A stretch of DNA of 64,000 nucleotides, from the NCBI RefSeq assembly GCF_001400735.1, contig NZ_LJPW01000078.1, positions 60,994-124,993 on the forward strand, read 5' to 3'. The notes beneath the pieces were generated by a model. That model worked only from the letters and a program-made list of their open reading frames with translations. It ran no database searches and was not told the DNA's origin. The stretch's first letter is position 1; every line of letters starts with the position of its first letter. Positions 17,560 to 26,221 of the stretch are shown piece after piece. Position numbers and translations under genes: made by a program. This DNA is from Pseudomonas caricapapayae. GTDB lineage: Bacteria; Pseudomonadota; Gammaproteobacteria; Pseudomonadales; Pseudomonadaceae.

Positions 17560-19545
17560 ATGACCATTCTTCAGCGAGTGATCGGTGGGTTTGCTGTGCT
17601 GGTTGTACTGTTGCTCGCCATGGCAGGTATCAGCTATCAAAGCACGCATTCCATAAGCGACCGGATCAGCATCATCACCGGGCAGTCGGCCCCCTTGAGC
17701 AGAGCGGCGAGCGAGCTTTACGTCCATGTGCTGCGTGCCAACCAGGCATTGCTCGGAATTCTGGTCAGCAATGACCCCAGGCAGATTGACGATGGCAAAC
17801 AGCCCTTCAACGACAGCATGGCCCGCTTCAATCAGTTGCTGGACAGCACGCCTGCCTTTATCGGCGACCGCGCTGAACTGCGCGACAACCTTAATCAGCA
17901 GCGTCAGTTGAGCGCTGCCTACGCCGAGCAGGCACAGAGCCTGATTGCCAGTCATCGACAGCATGTGTTGCAGATGCTCCAGAGCCGGGTATTGCAGGGC
18001 TACAGCAGCAGCCAGGGCGCACAACTGACAGGCTATTTGCGTGACTACATTGCCCGCGAGCGCAGCGCGGGTTCGGCTGACAACGTGGCGGCGGGGGAAA
18101 AACTGCTGCTGGAAGTCGGTAAATCCTATGAAGGCCTTGCTGCCCATGCGGCAACGCCGGATATCCAGACGTTGCAGCGTGTGCTCAACCTGCAGGACGA
18201 AGTCATCAGTACCCGGGCGCGGGAGCTCACGGCGGTGGATCCTCGAGGTGGCCGTATCGCCGGCGTGATGGTCAACCGCCTGCTTAACGACCTTACCGGC
18301 AGCGATGGCGTCTATCAGGCCTACAAACAGGAGGCGGCGCTCGCCGAGCAAGTGGGCAAACAGCGCCAGGCGGCAGAAACACGTCTTCAAGCAACCCTGG
18401 ACAAGATCGGCGAGTTCGGCAACCAGTCACTGGCGGTGGCCAGCGAAGCCAAGGCAGGTGCGGATTCGACCATCGCCACCAGCCTCAGCCTGCTGTTGAT
18501 CGCCTGCCTCCTCGCCGTGATCGCTGCGGCAGTCATTGGTACCTGGGTCGCGTTCAGTCTGCGGCGTCCACTGGCGGCGTTTCGCGAGGTGCTCAAGACC
18601 TTGACCAGCGGCGACATGCGCGTGCGTTTCGATGTCAGCCGTCGCGACGAATTCGGCGAGCTGGGCGGCTATCTCAATGAATTCACCCAGTCGCTGCAAC
18701 AGACGTTTCGCCAGTTGATCGGCTCCGCCGATACCCTGGCGCTGACTGCCAGCCAGAACGCGCAGATCAGTGAACAGACCACCCGCGTGGTAGACGAGCA
18801 GAAAGACCGGCTCAACTCTGCTGCGTCGGCCATGACTGAAATGGAAAGTACCGTGGAAGAAGTCGCCCGTCGGGCTCAGGACACACGCAGCGCGGTGGAC
18901 AGCACCAGTGAACTGACTGACAAGGTTCAGAAGCGCGTGGCTGAAACCATCGTCAACATCCGCCAGCAGGCCGAACAGGTCAACAAGGCGTCTGCGGTGA
19001 CCGATGAGCTGCAGAAATACGGGCAAAACATTGACGGCATTGTCGATGCCATTCGCACCATTGCCGAGCAGACCAACCTGCTGGCGCTCAACGCGGCCAT
19101 CGAAGCGGCGCGTGCAGGCGAGCAGGGCCGGGGGTTTGCGGTGGTGGCCGATGAGGTGCGCTCGCTGGCCAGCCGTACCCAGACCTCAACCAGCGAGATC
19201 CAGGAAATGATCGGCCAGATGCAAAACAAGATCCACTCGGCCGTGCAGGTGATGAACGAAAGTCAGATCCAGTCCAGCCACTGCGTGACGCTGGCTTCCG
19301 GTGCTGACCAGTTGCTGGTGGAAATGGGTGAAGCGGTGGATACGATTCGCGACATGAATATCCAGATCGCTGCCGCCACAGAGCAGCAAAGCGCGACGGT
19401 GCAGGAAACCAGTCGCATGGTCACGCACATCAACGATTCTGCCCAGCAGGCCGCAGACGGTGCCGAACAGTCTGCGAGCAGCAGTCAGGACCTGTCGAAA
19501 ATGGCCAGGGATCAGCGCGAGCTGCTCCATCATTTCAGCGTTTAA
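17560..19545 (+). CDS. Methyl-accepting chemotaxis protein with long helical ligand domain
   Basis: A 661-residue transmembrane chemoreceptor. Segment 1 spans about residues 8-26 and segment 2 about 305-330, enclosing a periplasmic domain of some 275 residues that appears all-helical, a size typical of HBM-type sensors. A HAMP domain follows (FSLRRPLAAFREVLKTL), then the cytoplasmic coiled coil with the hairpin tip [20 protein letters not shown]. No CheR-tethering pentapeptide is visible at the C-terminus (HHFSV). A periplasmic binding protein gene follows after 17 bases and is probably cotranscribed, suggesting that the receptor may sense ligand through it. Confidence 0.9.
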   Translation: MTILQRVIGGFAVLVVLLLAMAGISYQSTHSISDRISIITGQSAPLSRAASELYVHVLRANQALLGILVSNDPRQIDDGKQPFNDSMARFNQLLDSTPAFIGDRAELRDNLNQQRQLSAAYAEQAQSLIASHRQHVLQMLQSRVLQGYSSSQGAQLTGYLRDYIARERSAGSADNVAAGEKLLLEVGKSYEGLAAHAATPDIQTLQRVLNLQDEVISTRARELTAVDPRGGRIAGVMVNRLLNDLTGSDGVYQAYKQEAALAEQVGKQRQAAETRLQATLDKIGEFGNQSLAVASEAKAGADSTIATSLSLLLIACLLAVIAAAVIGTWVAFSLRRPLAAFREVLKTLTSGDMRVRFDVSRRDEFGELGGYLNEFTQSLQQTFRQLIGSADTLALTASQNAQISEQTTRVVDEQKDRLNSAASAMTEMESTVEEVARRAQDTRSAVDSTSELTDKVQKRVAETIVNIRQQAEQVNKASAVTDELQKYGQNIDGIVDAIRTIAEQTNLLALNAAIEAARAGEQGRGFAVVADEVRSLASRTQTSTSEIQEMIGQMQNKIHSAVQVMNESQIQSSHCVTLASGADQLLVEMGEAVDTIRDMNIQIAAATEQQSATVQETSRMVTHINDSAQQAADGAEQSASSSQDLSKMARDQRELLHHFSV

Positions 19546-19562
19546 CGCCCGGGAGTCAGAAC

Positions 19563-20483
19563 ATGAAACAGTGGTTATCGATTTCCCTGAGTGCAAGCCT
19601 GCTGGTCGCTGGTCTGGCGCAGGCCGATACGCCTCTGATCGGCGTGGGCATGGCCAAGTACAACGACAATTTTCAAACCATCCTGCGCCACGGCGTCGAG
19701 AAGCAAGTGGCGCTGCTGAATGCCGACCTTTTCATGGAAAACGGCCAGGACGATGTAGAGCTGCAGATGCGTCAGTTTCGCAATCTGGTCAATTCAAAAG
19801 TCGATGCCATCGTGGTCGCGATGGTGAATGGCAAAAGTGCGCCGGAAATGATGCGCCTGGCCAATGAGGCCAAGGTTGCGCTGGTATTCGTCAACCGCAA
19901 TCCTGAACCTGCCAAATGGCCTGCGCTGACGGCGTTCGTAGGCTCTGATGAACTGGAGTCCGGCACGTTGCAAATGGAAGAACTGGCTCGCCGTGCCGAT
20001 TACAAGGGCAACGTGGTGATTCTGGTGGGCGATCCGAGCAACAAATCATCGGTCATGCGCACCGAGGACGTGGAAAAGGTGGTTGCCAAGTACCCGAACA
20101 TGAAGGTTGTACAGAAGAAAATCGGCAACTGGGAACGCAGTCAGGCCGCGTCCATTGTCATCGACTGGGTCAAACAGGGCGTGGACTTCTCTATCATCGC
20201 CGCCAACAACGACGAAATGGCAATTGGCGCGATCATGGGCCTGGAAAAAGCCGGGAAGAATGCCAGGGATTACCTTGTTGGCGGTATCGACGGCACCCCG
20301 GACGGTCTGAAATTGATGGCCGAAGGCAAAATGGCAGTGAGCGTGTTTCAGGACGCCGTCGGCCAGGCCAACGGCGCGGTAGACGCCGCGTTGCGCATGG
20401 CACGCGGCGAGACCCTGGAGTCTCCGGTTATCTGGGTACCCTTCAAACTCATCACCCCGGAGAATCGCCAGCAGTTCGAATAG
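19563..20483 (+). CDS. Periplasmic sugar-type substrate-binding protein (RbsB-like)
   Basis: A 306-residue protein of the periplasmic-binding-protein-like type I fold (Peripla_BP_4, ribose/galactose group), with a signal peptide (residues 1-21, ending in AQA). Typical segments are MAKYNDNFQTILRHGVEKQ, NLVNSKVDAIVVAMVN, FVGSDELESGTLQMEEL and IIAANNDEMAIGAIMGLEKAG. There is no permease or ATPase gene beside it; instead it directly follows a chemoreceptor gene. By analogy with RbsB/MglB and Trg it may deliver ligand to that receptor. The substrate is not evident. Confidence 0.85.
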   Translation: MKQWLSISLSASLLVAGLAQADTPLIGVGMAKYNDNFQTILRHGVEKQVALLNADLFMENGQDDVELQMRQFRNLVNSKVDAIVVAMVNGKSAPEMMRLANEAKVALVFVNRNPEPAKWPALTAFVGSDELESGTLQMEELARRADYKGNVVILVGDPSNKSSVMRTEDVEKVVAKYPNMKVVQKKIGNWERSQAASIVIDWVKQGVDFSIIAANNDEMAIGAIMGLEKAGKNARDYLVGGIDGTPDGLKLMAEGKMAVSVFQDAVGQANGAVDAALRMARGETLESPVIWVPFKLITPENRQQFE

Positions 20484-20553
20484 GGCGCAGACGCTGTTAT
20501 CGCTACACCCGGGTCGGCGAGCGTCCACGGTCGTTTCCCGGCAGGCGCGTAAC

Positions 20554-21543
20554 CTAGACCCGGATATCCTGCGGACCGCGGATCTGTGCCTCGATGCGCG
20601 TGCCGGTCAGGCGTTCTTCGTTGGAAAAGCCGTCGTAGCTGGCCAGGTCGCCGAAGCGTATGCCGGTAAGCTGTTCGATCTGCAGGACGCTGCGCTGCCA
20701 GGTCCTGAGCGGACCGAATATGATCTCCAGCTTACCCAGCTCACGGCTCTGGTCGATCATGTACGCGCTGGCCGAAGGCTTGCCGTCGTCACCAAGAAAT
20801 GCCACGACTTTCCAGAAGGCGGAAGGGATTTTGACGTTCCGGTAGCTGCGGTCGTCATCGCGCAGCACCGGGCCGCTGAAAACGGTTACCCGGGATTTCC
20901 AGCGACGCGTGTTCTCGAGGATGTAGTCCTCAAGTTCCAGCCAGGTCTTCTGGTTGAATGCGGCCATTTGCGGCGAGCAGTTGGTGAAGTGAAAGGTATC
21001 GCTGTTGGCTGTTTCGGCTTCCTTGCCCCAGTTAGGGTCCTGACGCCTGACCAGATGGCCCCGATCCAGCAGGTTGTCGGCATACAGGCTCTCACCGATC
21101 TGCGCCTCTGCGGGCAGTCTGCCATCAAACGACCATGAATCCTTGCTACGCTTGACTTCGACACTGCTGGAACCATCGATATTGACACCGACATACAGCG
21201 CCAGACGCCGACTGCGCGACATGGTGATTGAAAAGTGCGTGTAATCGAGACGATTACCGGCGTTGTCCAGCGGATACACATCAGTCGCCAGTTCTGCGTC
21301 GGCTGAGGGCCATGGTACGACGAAGTCACCGAGGAAACTCTCGACATACCCTTTGCGCTTCTGCAATTCGCTCGCCGGCGTAGTACGCGGCGATGCAATG
21401 GGCTGCGGTGCAAGCAGTTCTGCCGATGGAACCAGAGGCTTGAGGTCGGCCAGGCGTGGTCGGTAGGCGAGATCGATAGCGGGCTTCTTGTCGGGCACTT
21501 TACTGGCTCCTGCGATGGGCTTGAGTTCACTACAGTTCACCAT
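20554..21543 (-). CDS. DNA/RNA non-specific endonuclease
   Basis: A metal-dependent nuclease of the DNA/RNA non-specific endonuclease (NUC, beta-beta-alpha metal) family. The active-site motif DRGHLVRRQDPNWG lies mid-protein with the catalytic His, followed by DTFHFTNCSPQMAAFNQKTW, where the metal-binding Asn is found, and VTVFSGPVL. The first 100 residues are proline-rich and less conserved. The start is uncertain: ATG 21543 is used, but in-frame starts at 21594 and GTG 21636 are possible and none has a convincing ribosome site. No clear signal peptide. It sits alone between chemotaxis genes; no inhibitor gene is apparent nearby. Confidence 0.8.
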   Translation of the reverse strand: MVNCSELKPIAGASKVPDKKPAIDLAYRPRLADLKPLVPSAELLAPQPIASPRTTPASELQKRKGYVESFLGDFVVPWPSADAELATDVYPLDNAGNRLDYTHFSITMSRSRRLALYVGVNIDGSSSVEVKRSKDSWSFDGRLPAEAQIGESLYADNLLDRGHLVRRQDPNWGKEAETANSDTFHFTNCSPQMAAFNQKTWLELEDYILENTRRWKSRVTVFSGPVLRDDDRSYRNVKIPSAFWKVVAFLGDDGKPSASAYMIDQSRELGKLEIIFGPLRTWQRSVLQIEQLTGIRFGDLASYDGFSNEERLTGTRIEAQIRGPQDIRV

Positions 21544-21620
21544 AGCCGCGTTACAGGTCGACGTCAGGTCGATAAACGATCGTTCGCTGACCATGGCGCA
21601 GTAAAAAACTGCAAACAGGT

Positions 21621-21648
21621 TCAAGTAACAGGCCACTGGCGTCGATAA
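21621..21648 (+). promoter_or_regulatory. Sigma-28-type promoter for the second chemoreceptor
   Basis: TCAAG (21621-21625), a 15-base spacer and GTCGATAA (21641-21648), one mismatch from GCCGATAA. It lies 59 bases before the receptor start, within the 5' part of the oppositely oriented endonuclease reading frame. Confidence 0.6.
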
Positions 21649-21707
21649 GCTCTGAATAAGAGCATTCCGCAGCTCGCGTTATCTCATTGATCGCAGAGGA
21701 CATCAGG

Positions 21708-23321
21708 ATGTCGATAAAGCTACGTCTATTGTTGTTGATTGGCACCAGCGTGCTGACGGTTCTGATCATCAGTCTGGTCAACTATGTGGGTAATACCAGG
21801 ACGGAGACGGCGATGATCGACAGTGAGGTGAGCATGACCGCGCTGCGCAATCATCTGGAGGCCGACATGATGCACGATGCGCTACGTGCGGATGTGTTGT
21901 CGGCAATGCTGGTCGGGCTGGGCAAGAGCGATAGCACGCGTGATGAAGTACAGAAATCCCTTGATGAACACGCCGCGCATTTTCGTGCCGTGCTCGGTGA
22001 TAACCTCAAACTACCCGTTACGGATGACATAAAGGCGGAATTGAACAGGATCAAGCCGAGCCTCGATACCTACATTGCCAGTGGCGAACGTATCGTCGGC
22101 CTGGCGCTGGATAATCCCGAGCAAGCGCAACAAGGATTGGGCACATTCAACAGCGCCTTCACTCAGCTTGAAGAACAGATGTCCAGTCTCAGCGAACTGA
22201 TCGAAGACAACTTCAAGGCAAGCGGCGAGGCGTCCCGGCAAGCGATACGCAGTGCCAATATTGCCCTTGTCGTAGTGCTGGTGGCGAGCATTTTGCTGCT
22301 TCTGATCCAGGGGCAATGGGTAACCCGCAGTATCATGATTCCGCTTGCCTCTGCCAGCCGCATTGCCGACAGCATCGCCCACGGCAATCTTGGTGAGCCT
22401 ATCGCCGAGCCTCGCGGCCGTGACGAGGCAAGCATGCTGATTCGTAGCCTGGCGGTGATGCAGCGTGACTTGCGTGGCATGATTGAAGTCGTGCGCAGCA
22501 ATGCACATGGCGTCAGTGGCATGAGTCGCCAGCTCAGCAGCGGCTGCCATGAAGTGGCCGACAGCAGTCGCCAGCAGAGTTCGGCAGCGGGCACCATGTC
22601 GGCAGCGACCAGCGAGATGACCGCGAGCATCGAAGAAATCACCCGGCACGCCGGGCATGCACTGGAGATGGCCAGTCAGGCCGAGGCACTGGCCAAAAAC
22701 GGGGGGCGGGTCATTCATCAGGTGGTCAGTGACATGGACAGCATTGCCCGCTCGGCGCAGCTGTCGGCACAGGTTATCCGCACGCTGGACAAGGACTCGG
22801 AGGGGATTTTCAATATTATTCAGGTGATCAAGGGCATTGCCGATCAGACCAATCTGCTGGCGCTCAACGCTGCGATCGAAGCTGCCCGCGCCGGCGAACA
22901 GGGGCGGGGTTTTGCCGTGGTTGCCGACGAAGTTCGCAGCCTGGCGGGGCGGACAAGCACATCCACTCAGGAAATCACCACGATGGTCGCGCGCATTCAG
23001 CAAAGCACCCGAGAAGCGGTGACCAGCATGGAAGCAGGCGTCGCCCAGGTCGACAAGGGGATGGCCGTCACCGCTGAAGTGGAGCGTGCGATCAGCGATA
23101 TTCTGGAAGCCACGTTGAGTACGACGCAGTTGGTCAATGACATCACTCGCACCATTGGTGAACAAAGCCTGGCCAGCAACGAAATCGCTCATCAGGTGGA
23201 GATGATTGCCAGTATGTCCGAGGGTAACAGCCGGGTCATTGGGCAGACTGCCAGCACCACCGACGAACTGTCGGCAATGGCCGTGCAACTGTCGCAATCG
23301 GTGGATCGTTTCCGTCTTTGA
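21708..23321 (+). CDS. Methyl-accepting chemotaxis protein, four-helix-bundle type
   Basis: A 537-residue chemoreceptor with segment 1 at about residues 6-26 and segment 2 near 184-205 ([18 protein letters not shown]). The enclosed periplasmic domain is about 155 residues and helical, the size of a Tar-type four-helix bundle. HAMP, adaptation helices and the signalling tip [20 protein letters not shown] follow. The start at 21708 has AGAGGA 7 bases upstream. The signal sensed is unknown. Confidence 0.9.
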   Translation: MSIKLRLLLLIGTSVLTVLIISLVNYVGNTRTETAMIDSEVSMTALRNHLEADMMHDALRADVLSAMLVGLGKSDSTRDEVQKSLDEHAAHFRAVLGDNLKLPVTDDIKAELNRIKPSLDTYIASGERIVGLALDNPEQAQQGLGTFNSAFTQLEEQMSSLSELIEDNFKASGEASRQAIRSANIALVVVLVASILLLLIQGQWVTRSIMIPLASASRIADSIAHGNLGEPIAEPRGRDEASMLIRSLAVMQRDLRGMIEVVRSNAHGVSGMSRQLSSGCHEVADSSRQQSSAAGTMSAATSEMTASIEEITRHAGHALEMASQAEALAKNGGRVIHQVVSDMDSIARSAQLSAQVIRTLDKDSEGIFNIIQVIKGIADQTNLLALNAAIEAARAGEQGRGFAVVADEVRSLAGRTSTSTQEITTMVARIQQSTREAVTSMEAGVAQVDKGMAVTAEVERAISDILEATLSTTQLVNDITRTIGEQSLASNEIAHQVEMIASMSEGNSRVIGQTASTTDELSAMAVQLSQSVDRFRL

Positions 23322-23411
23322 TATCAAATAGCCCCAGCCTGCAGTACTCTCCGGCGCATTCGATCCTCGGTCGAATCGCGACGGAGCCATCACAGGCCTG
23401 TATTGGCCGGT

Positions 23412-23439
23412 TAAACCCTTGAATCCTGGGTGCCGGCAA
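23412..23439 (+). promoter_or_regulatory. Weak sigma-28-like promoter for the third chemoreceptor
   Basis: TAAAC (23412-23416), a 15-base spacer and GCCGGCAA (23432-23439), two mismatches from GCCGATAA, 50 bases before the receptor start. Weaker than the other three but with the same geometry. Confidence 0.35.
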
Positions 23440-23488
23440 GCGTTAAATTCTCGCGGATGCGTCATTTTTCACCCCAAGGAGCAGCGGC

Positions 23489-25285
23489 ATGCGGACGTTA
23501 AAGGCCTTATACGAGTCAGTCGAAATGCAGTTTTTCGACACACTGACCAAAAAGCTCTCAAGCCTTTTTCTGCTGGCTCTGGTCAGCGCTCTGCTGTACT
23601 GGGTGGCGCTGAATATCCGATCCGACATCATGCAGCAATTGCACGCCACGTCGCTGGACGCGGCCGTGCTGGGCAAGGTTCAGGGCCGGCTTGATGTCCT
23701 GAGCAATGCCATCCTGCTGAGCACTCTGTTTACGCTGGTGATGGTCGGCTTCATGGTCTGGTACTTCCGCCATTTGATTGTGCGTCCGGTCATGTTCATG
23801 ACGCGCGCCCTCGAAGAAATTGCTAACGGCGAGGGCGACCTGTCCCGGGACTTGCCATTGCTGACGCACGACGAAATTCGAGTGCTGGCCAGCACCTGCA
23901 ATCGCTTTCTGGCCAAGCAGCGCGAGGTGATCAGCAGTATTCAGGCGCTGACGGTGCAGATTGCAGTCGAATCGGCACGCTCGCTGAAAAACATCAGTGA
24001 TTCCAGTGACAGCGCGACCGATCAGGCGCGTTTCGCCAGAGAGGTGATGGACCAGAGCAATATGGCGGTGGGCAGCATCGAGGACGTCTCTCAGCAGACG
24101 CAGGGTATTTCGAGTACCACCGCGCAGAACCTGAGTATGGCGCGCGATTCTTATGCCGAATTGTTGGAAGTGACCGGAAACATCAGCCAGATATCCAGCA
24201 GCCTTAATGAGTTCGGTGGGCTGGTATCCGGGTTGAATGAGCGTTCATCAAGCATCAAGTCGATTGTCGGGCTCATCCAGCAGATATCCTCGCAGACCAA
24301 CCTGCTCGCACTGAATGCGGCCATCGAAGCTGCGCGGGCCGGTGAGAGCGGCCGGGGGTTTGCGGTGGTGGCGGATGAAGTGCGCACGCTGGCGCAGAAC
24401 GTCAGTAAAGCCACTGATGATATCTCCCGGAACATCGACGCAATGCTTCAGGAAGTCAGTTCCACCCACGAGCAGACCATTCAGATCAGCCACAGCGCCC
24501 GCGAAACCCAACAGGTGGTGGAACGGGCGTCCGGTCATTTCGAGAGCATGATCGGCGATTTCGAGTCGACCAATGACAAATTGGCCGACATCGCTGCGCA
24601 TATTCAGCAGTTTGCAACCACCAACACTGGCATCAACGAGCGGGTGACGCGAATTTACTCCGACAGTCAGGCCATCGATCAGCGCATGCAGCACTCCGCC
24701 ACAGCAACCCGTGATCTGTCGGGTGTGGCCGAGCAGGTTCAGGCATTGCTGGGGCGTTTCGTGCTGGGACATGGCGAGCTGGACGCGGCCATTACCCGTG
24801 CGAGTCATTGCCGGGATATCCTGCAGGCGCGGCTGGCGGAACTGCACAAACAAGGCGTCAATCTGTTTGATCAGAGTTACACGCTGATCCCCGGTACTGA
24901 TCCCAAGCAATACATGACCGGTTACACAGAACGCTTCGCACAAGTCTGCCAGGAAGAATGCGACAAACTGACCAAAGGCACCCGGGGCGGCAAAGTCACC
25001 TTTATCGTGGACAACAAAGGTTACTGTCCGGTCAACAACAGTTGGGTGTCGCTGAAACCTACCGGCGACCGTGCCGTCGACTTGCCGGTATGCCGTAACA
25101 AACGGATGTTCTCCGACCCGATAGGCTTGCGTGCGGCAGGCAACAAGCAGCGCTTTCTGTTGCAGACCTACCTGCGTGATACCGGCGAGATCATGACCGA
25201 AATCGACGTACCGTTCTTTTTTGACGGGCGCCACTGGGGCAACTTGCGGATGGGCTTTGACGCTGCGCTGTTGCTGGGCAGATAA
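23489..25285 (+). CDS. Methyl-accepting chemotaxis protein with C-terminal cytoplasmic domain
   Basis: A 598-residue chemoreceptor of unusual plan. Two membrane segments (about residues 24-46 and 72-93) are separated by only some 25 residues, too few for a periplasmic sensor. HAMP follows ([20 protein letters not shown]), then the signalling region with [20 protein letters not shown]. After the coiled coil, roughly residues 430-598 form a further globular domain with five cysteines (in SHCRD, QVCQEEC, GYCP and PVCRN) and a Cache/PAS-like end, [20 protein letters not shown]. Sensing is thus probably cytoplasmic, through this C-terminal domain. The start has AAGGAG 8 bases upstream. Confidence 0.88.
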   Translation: MRTLKALYESVEMQFFDTLTKKLSSLFLLALVSALLYWVALNIRSDIMQQLHATSLDAAVLGKVQGRLDVLSNAILLSTLFTLVMVGFMVWYFRHLIVRPVMFMTRALEEIANGEGDLSRDLPLLTHDEIRVLASTCNRFLAKQREVISSIQALTVQIAVESARSLKNISDSSDSATDQARFAREVMDQSNMAVGSIEDVSQQTQGISSTTAQNLSMARDSYAELLEVTGNISQISSSLNEFGGLVSGLNERSSSIKSIVGLIQQISSQTNLLALNAAIEAARAGESGRGFAVVADEVRTLAQNVSKATDDISRNIDAMLQEVSSTHEQTIQISHSARETQQVVERASGHFESMIGDFESTNDKLADIAAHIQQFATTNTGINERVTRIYSDSQAIDQRMQHSATATRDLSGVAEQVQALLGRFVLGHGELDAAITRASHCRDILQARLAELHKQGVNLFDQSYTLIPGTDPKQYMTGYTERFAQVCQEECDKLTKGTRGGKVTFIVDNKGYCPVNNSWVSLKPTGDRAVDLPVCRNKRMFSDPIGLRAAGNKQRFLLQTYLRDTGEIMTEIDVPFFFDGRHWGNLRMGFDAALLLGR

Positions 25286-25438
25286 GCCGTGGGGCAAGCA
25301 ACAGAGCATAAGGGCCTGCGCCTGGCGCGGGCTCACGCTGATTGTCCGGTACGTATTTGAAATAACGGAACGTTCAGGCAGATGAAAACTCCACTTCTAC
25401 ACGGCGCTGATTTTCAGAACGCTACCGGAGGTGTGACT

Positions 25439-25744
25439 TTGAACATTCAAGACCTGACAAAACATGCAAAGGATAAAACGGTTCGCGAACTCGATCTGAT
25501 TTCAATGGAGGGCGGCTCATACGTGCTCCACGCGCTGGTGGACGGCAAGTCTGTGCCAGTGGAAGATTCGAGTGGCAATACCCTGCACCTTGCGTCGGTA
25601 GAAGAGGCGCGCAAGGTGCTTTCTCCGGTATCGGATGTAAAGCTGTTCATGACCCAGGCCGTGGCCCACGACGAAATGGTCGGGCTGGACGGTGCTCAGG
25701 CAGAAGCTTCGCGGCACGAGATCCCGTTGCGTTCCAGCCTTTGA
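25439..25744 (+). CDS. DUF6482 family small protein, TTG start
   Basis: A 101-residue protein of the DUF6482 family found in pseudomonads, seen in VRELDLISMEGGSYVLHALVDG and GNTLHLASVEEARKVL. The start is placed at TTG 25439 because a strong GGAGG (25427-25431) lies 7 bases before it and family members begin NIQDL-like; the upstream in-frame ATG at 25382 has no such site. Function unknown. It converges on ridA with a 7-base gap. Confidence 0.75.
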   Translation: MNIQDLTKHAKDKTVRELDLISMEGGSYVLHALVDGKSVPVEDSSGNTLHLASVEEARKVLSPVSDVKLFMTQAVAHDEMVGLDGAQAEASRHEIPLRSSL

Positions 25745-25751
25745 TAACGGG

Positions 25752-26150
25752 TCAGGCGCTGCGCCTGACTGCAACGCACTTGATCTCCAGCAACAGTCCG
25801 GGATGTGCCAGCTCGGCAACGCCGATGCAGGTCCATGCGCATTGGCCGCGCGGGAATATACGGTTTTTCACGTCACGAAACACCGCCATGTGTTCACTCA
25901 TGGCGACATGATAAGTGGTCATGTCGACTATATCGTCGAATGTGCAGCCACCTTCGGCCAATACCGTGCGCAGGTTTTCCCAGCAGGCAATGAACTGCGC
26001 CTCCGGGTTGAGGATGACTTCCATTTCTCGTGTGCGTCCCACCTGCCCGGCGCAGTACAGGGTGTCGCCCACCCTGACGGCGGGTGCATAGCCTGCACGG
26101 TCCATGATTGATTGCATGGTGGGCGGAATGATGAGCTCTCGGTCTGACAT
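25752..26150 (-). CDS. RidA/YjgF family protein
   Basis: A 132-residue RidA-family protein; the best-known members hydrolyse reactive enamine/imine intermediates made by PLP enzymes. Family landmarks are VGDTLYCAGQVGRT, NPEAQFIACWENLRTVLAEGG, VDMTTYHVAM and WTCIGVAELAHPGLLLEIKCVA. The segment ACWENLRTVL is normal but the Arg used by catalytic RidA near the C-terminus (PxxxRxx) is replaced by WTCIGV, so it may belong to a non-catalytic or different subgroup. The last codons overlap a perfect palindrome GTCAGGCGC-T-GCGCCTGAC (25751-25769), which could end transcription in both directions. Confidence 0.85.
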   Translation of the reverse strand: MSDRELIIPPTMQSIMDRAGYAPAVRVGDTLYCAGQVGRTREMEVILNPEAQFIACWENLRTVLAEGGCTFDDIVDMTTYHVAMSEHMAVFRDVKNRIFPRGQCAWTCIGVAELAHPGLLLEIKCVAVRRSA

Positions 26151-26221
26151 GTTGTAACACCTGTTTGTAACGCTTGAGTGTGTAGCCATTTGCTTGTTCG
26201 TGAGCCCGCGGCTGCTCCGGC

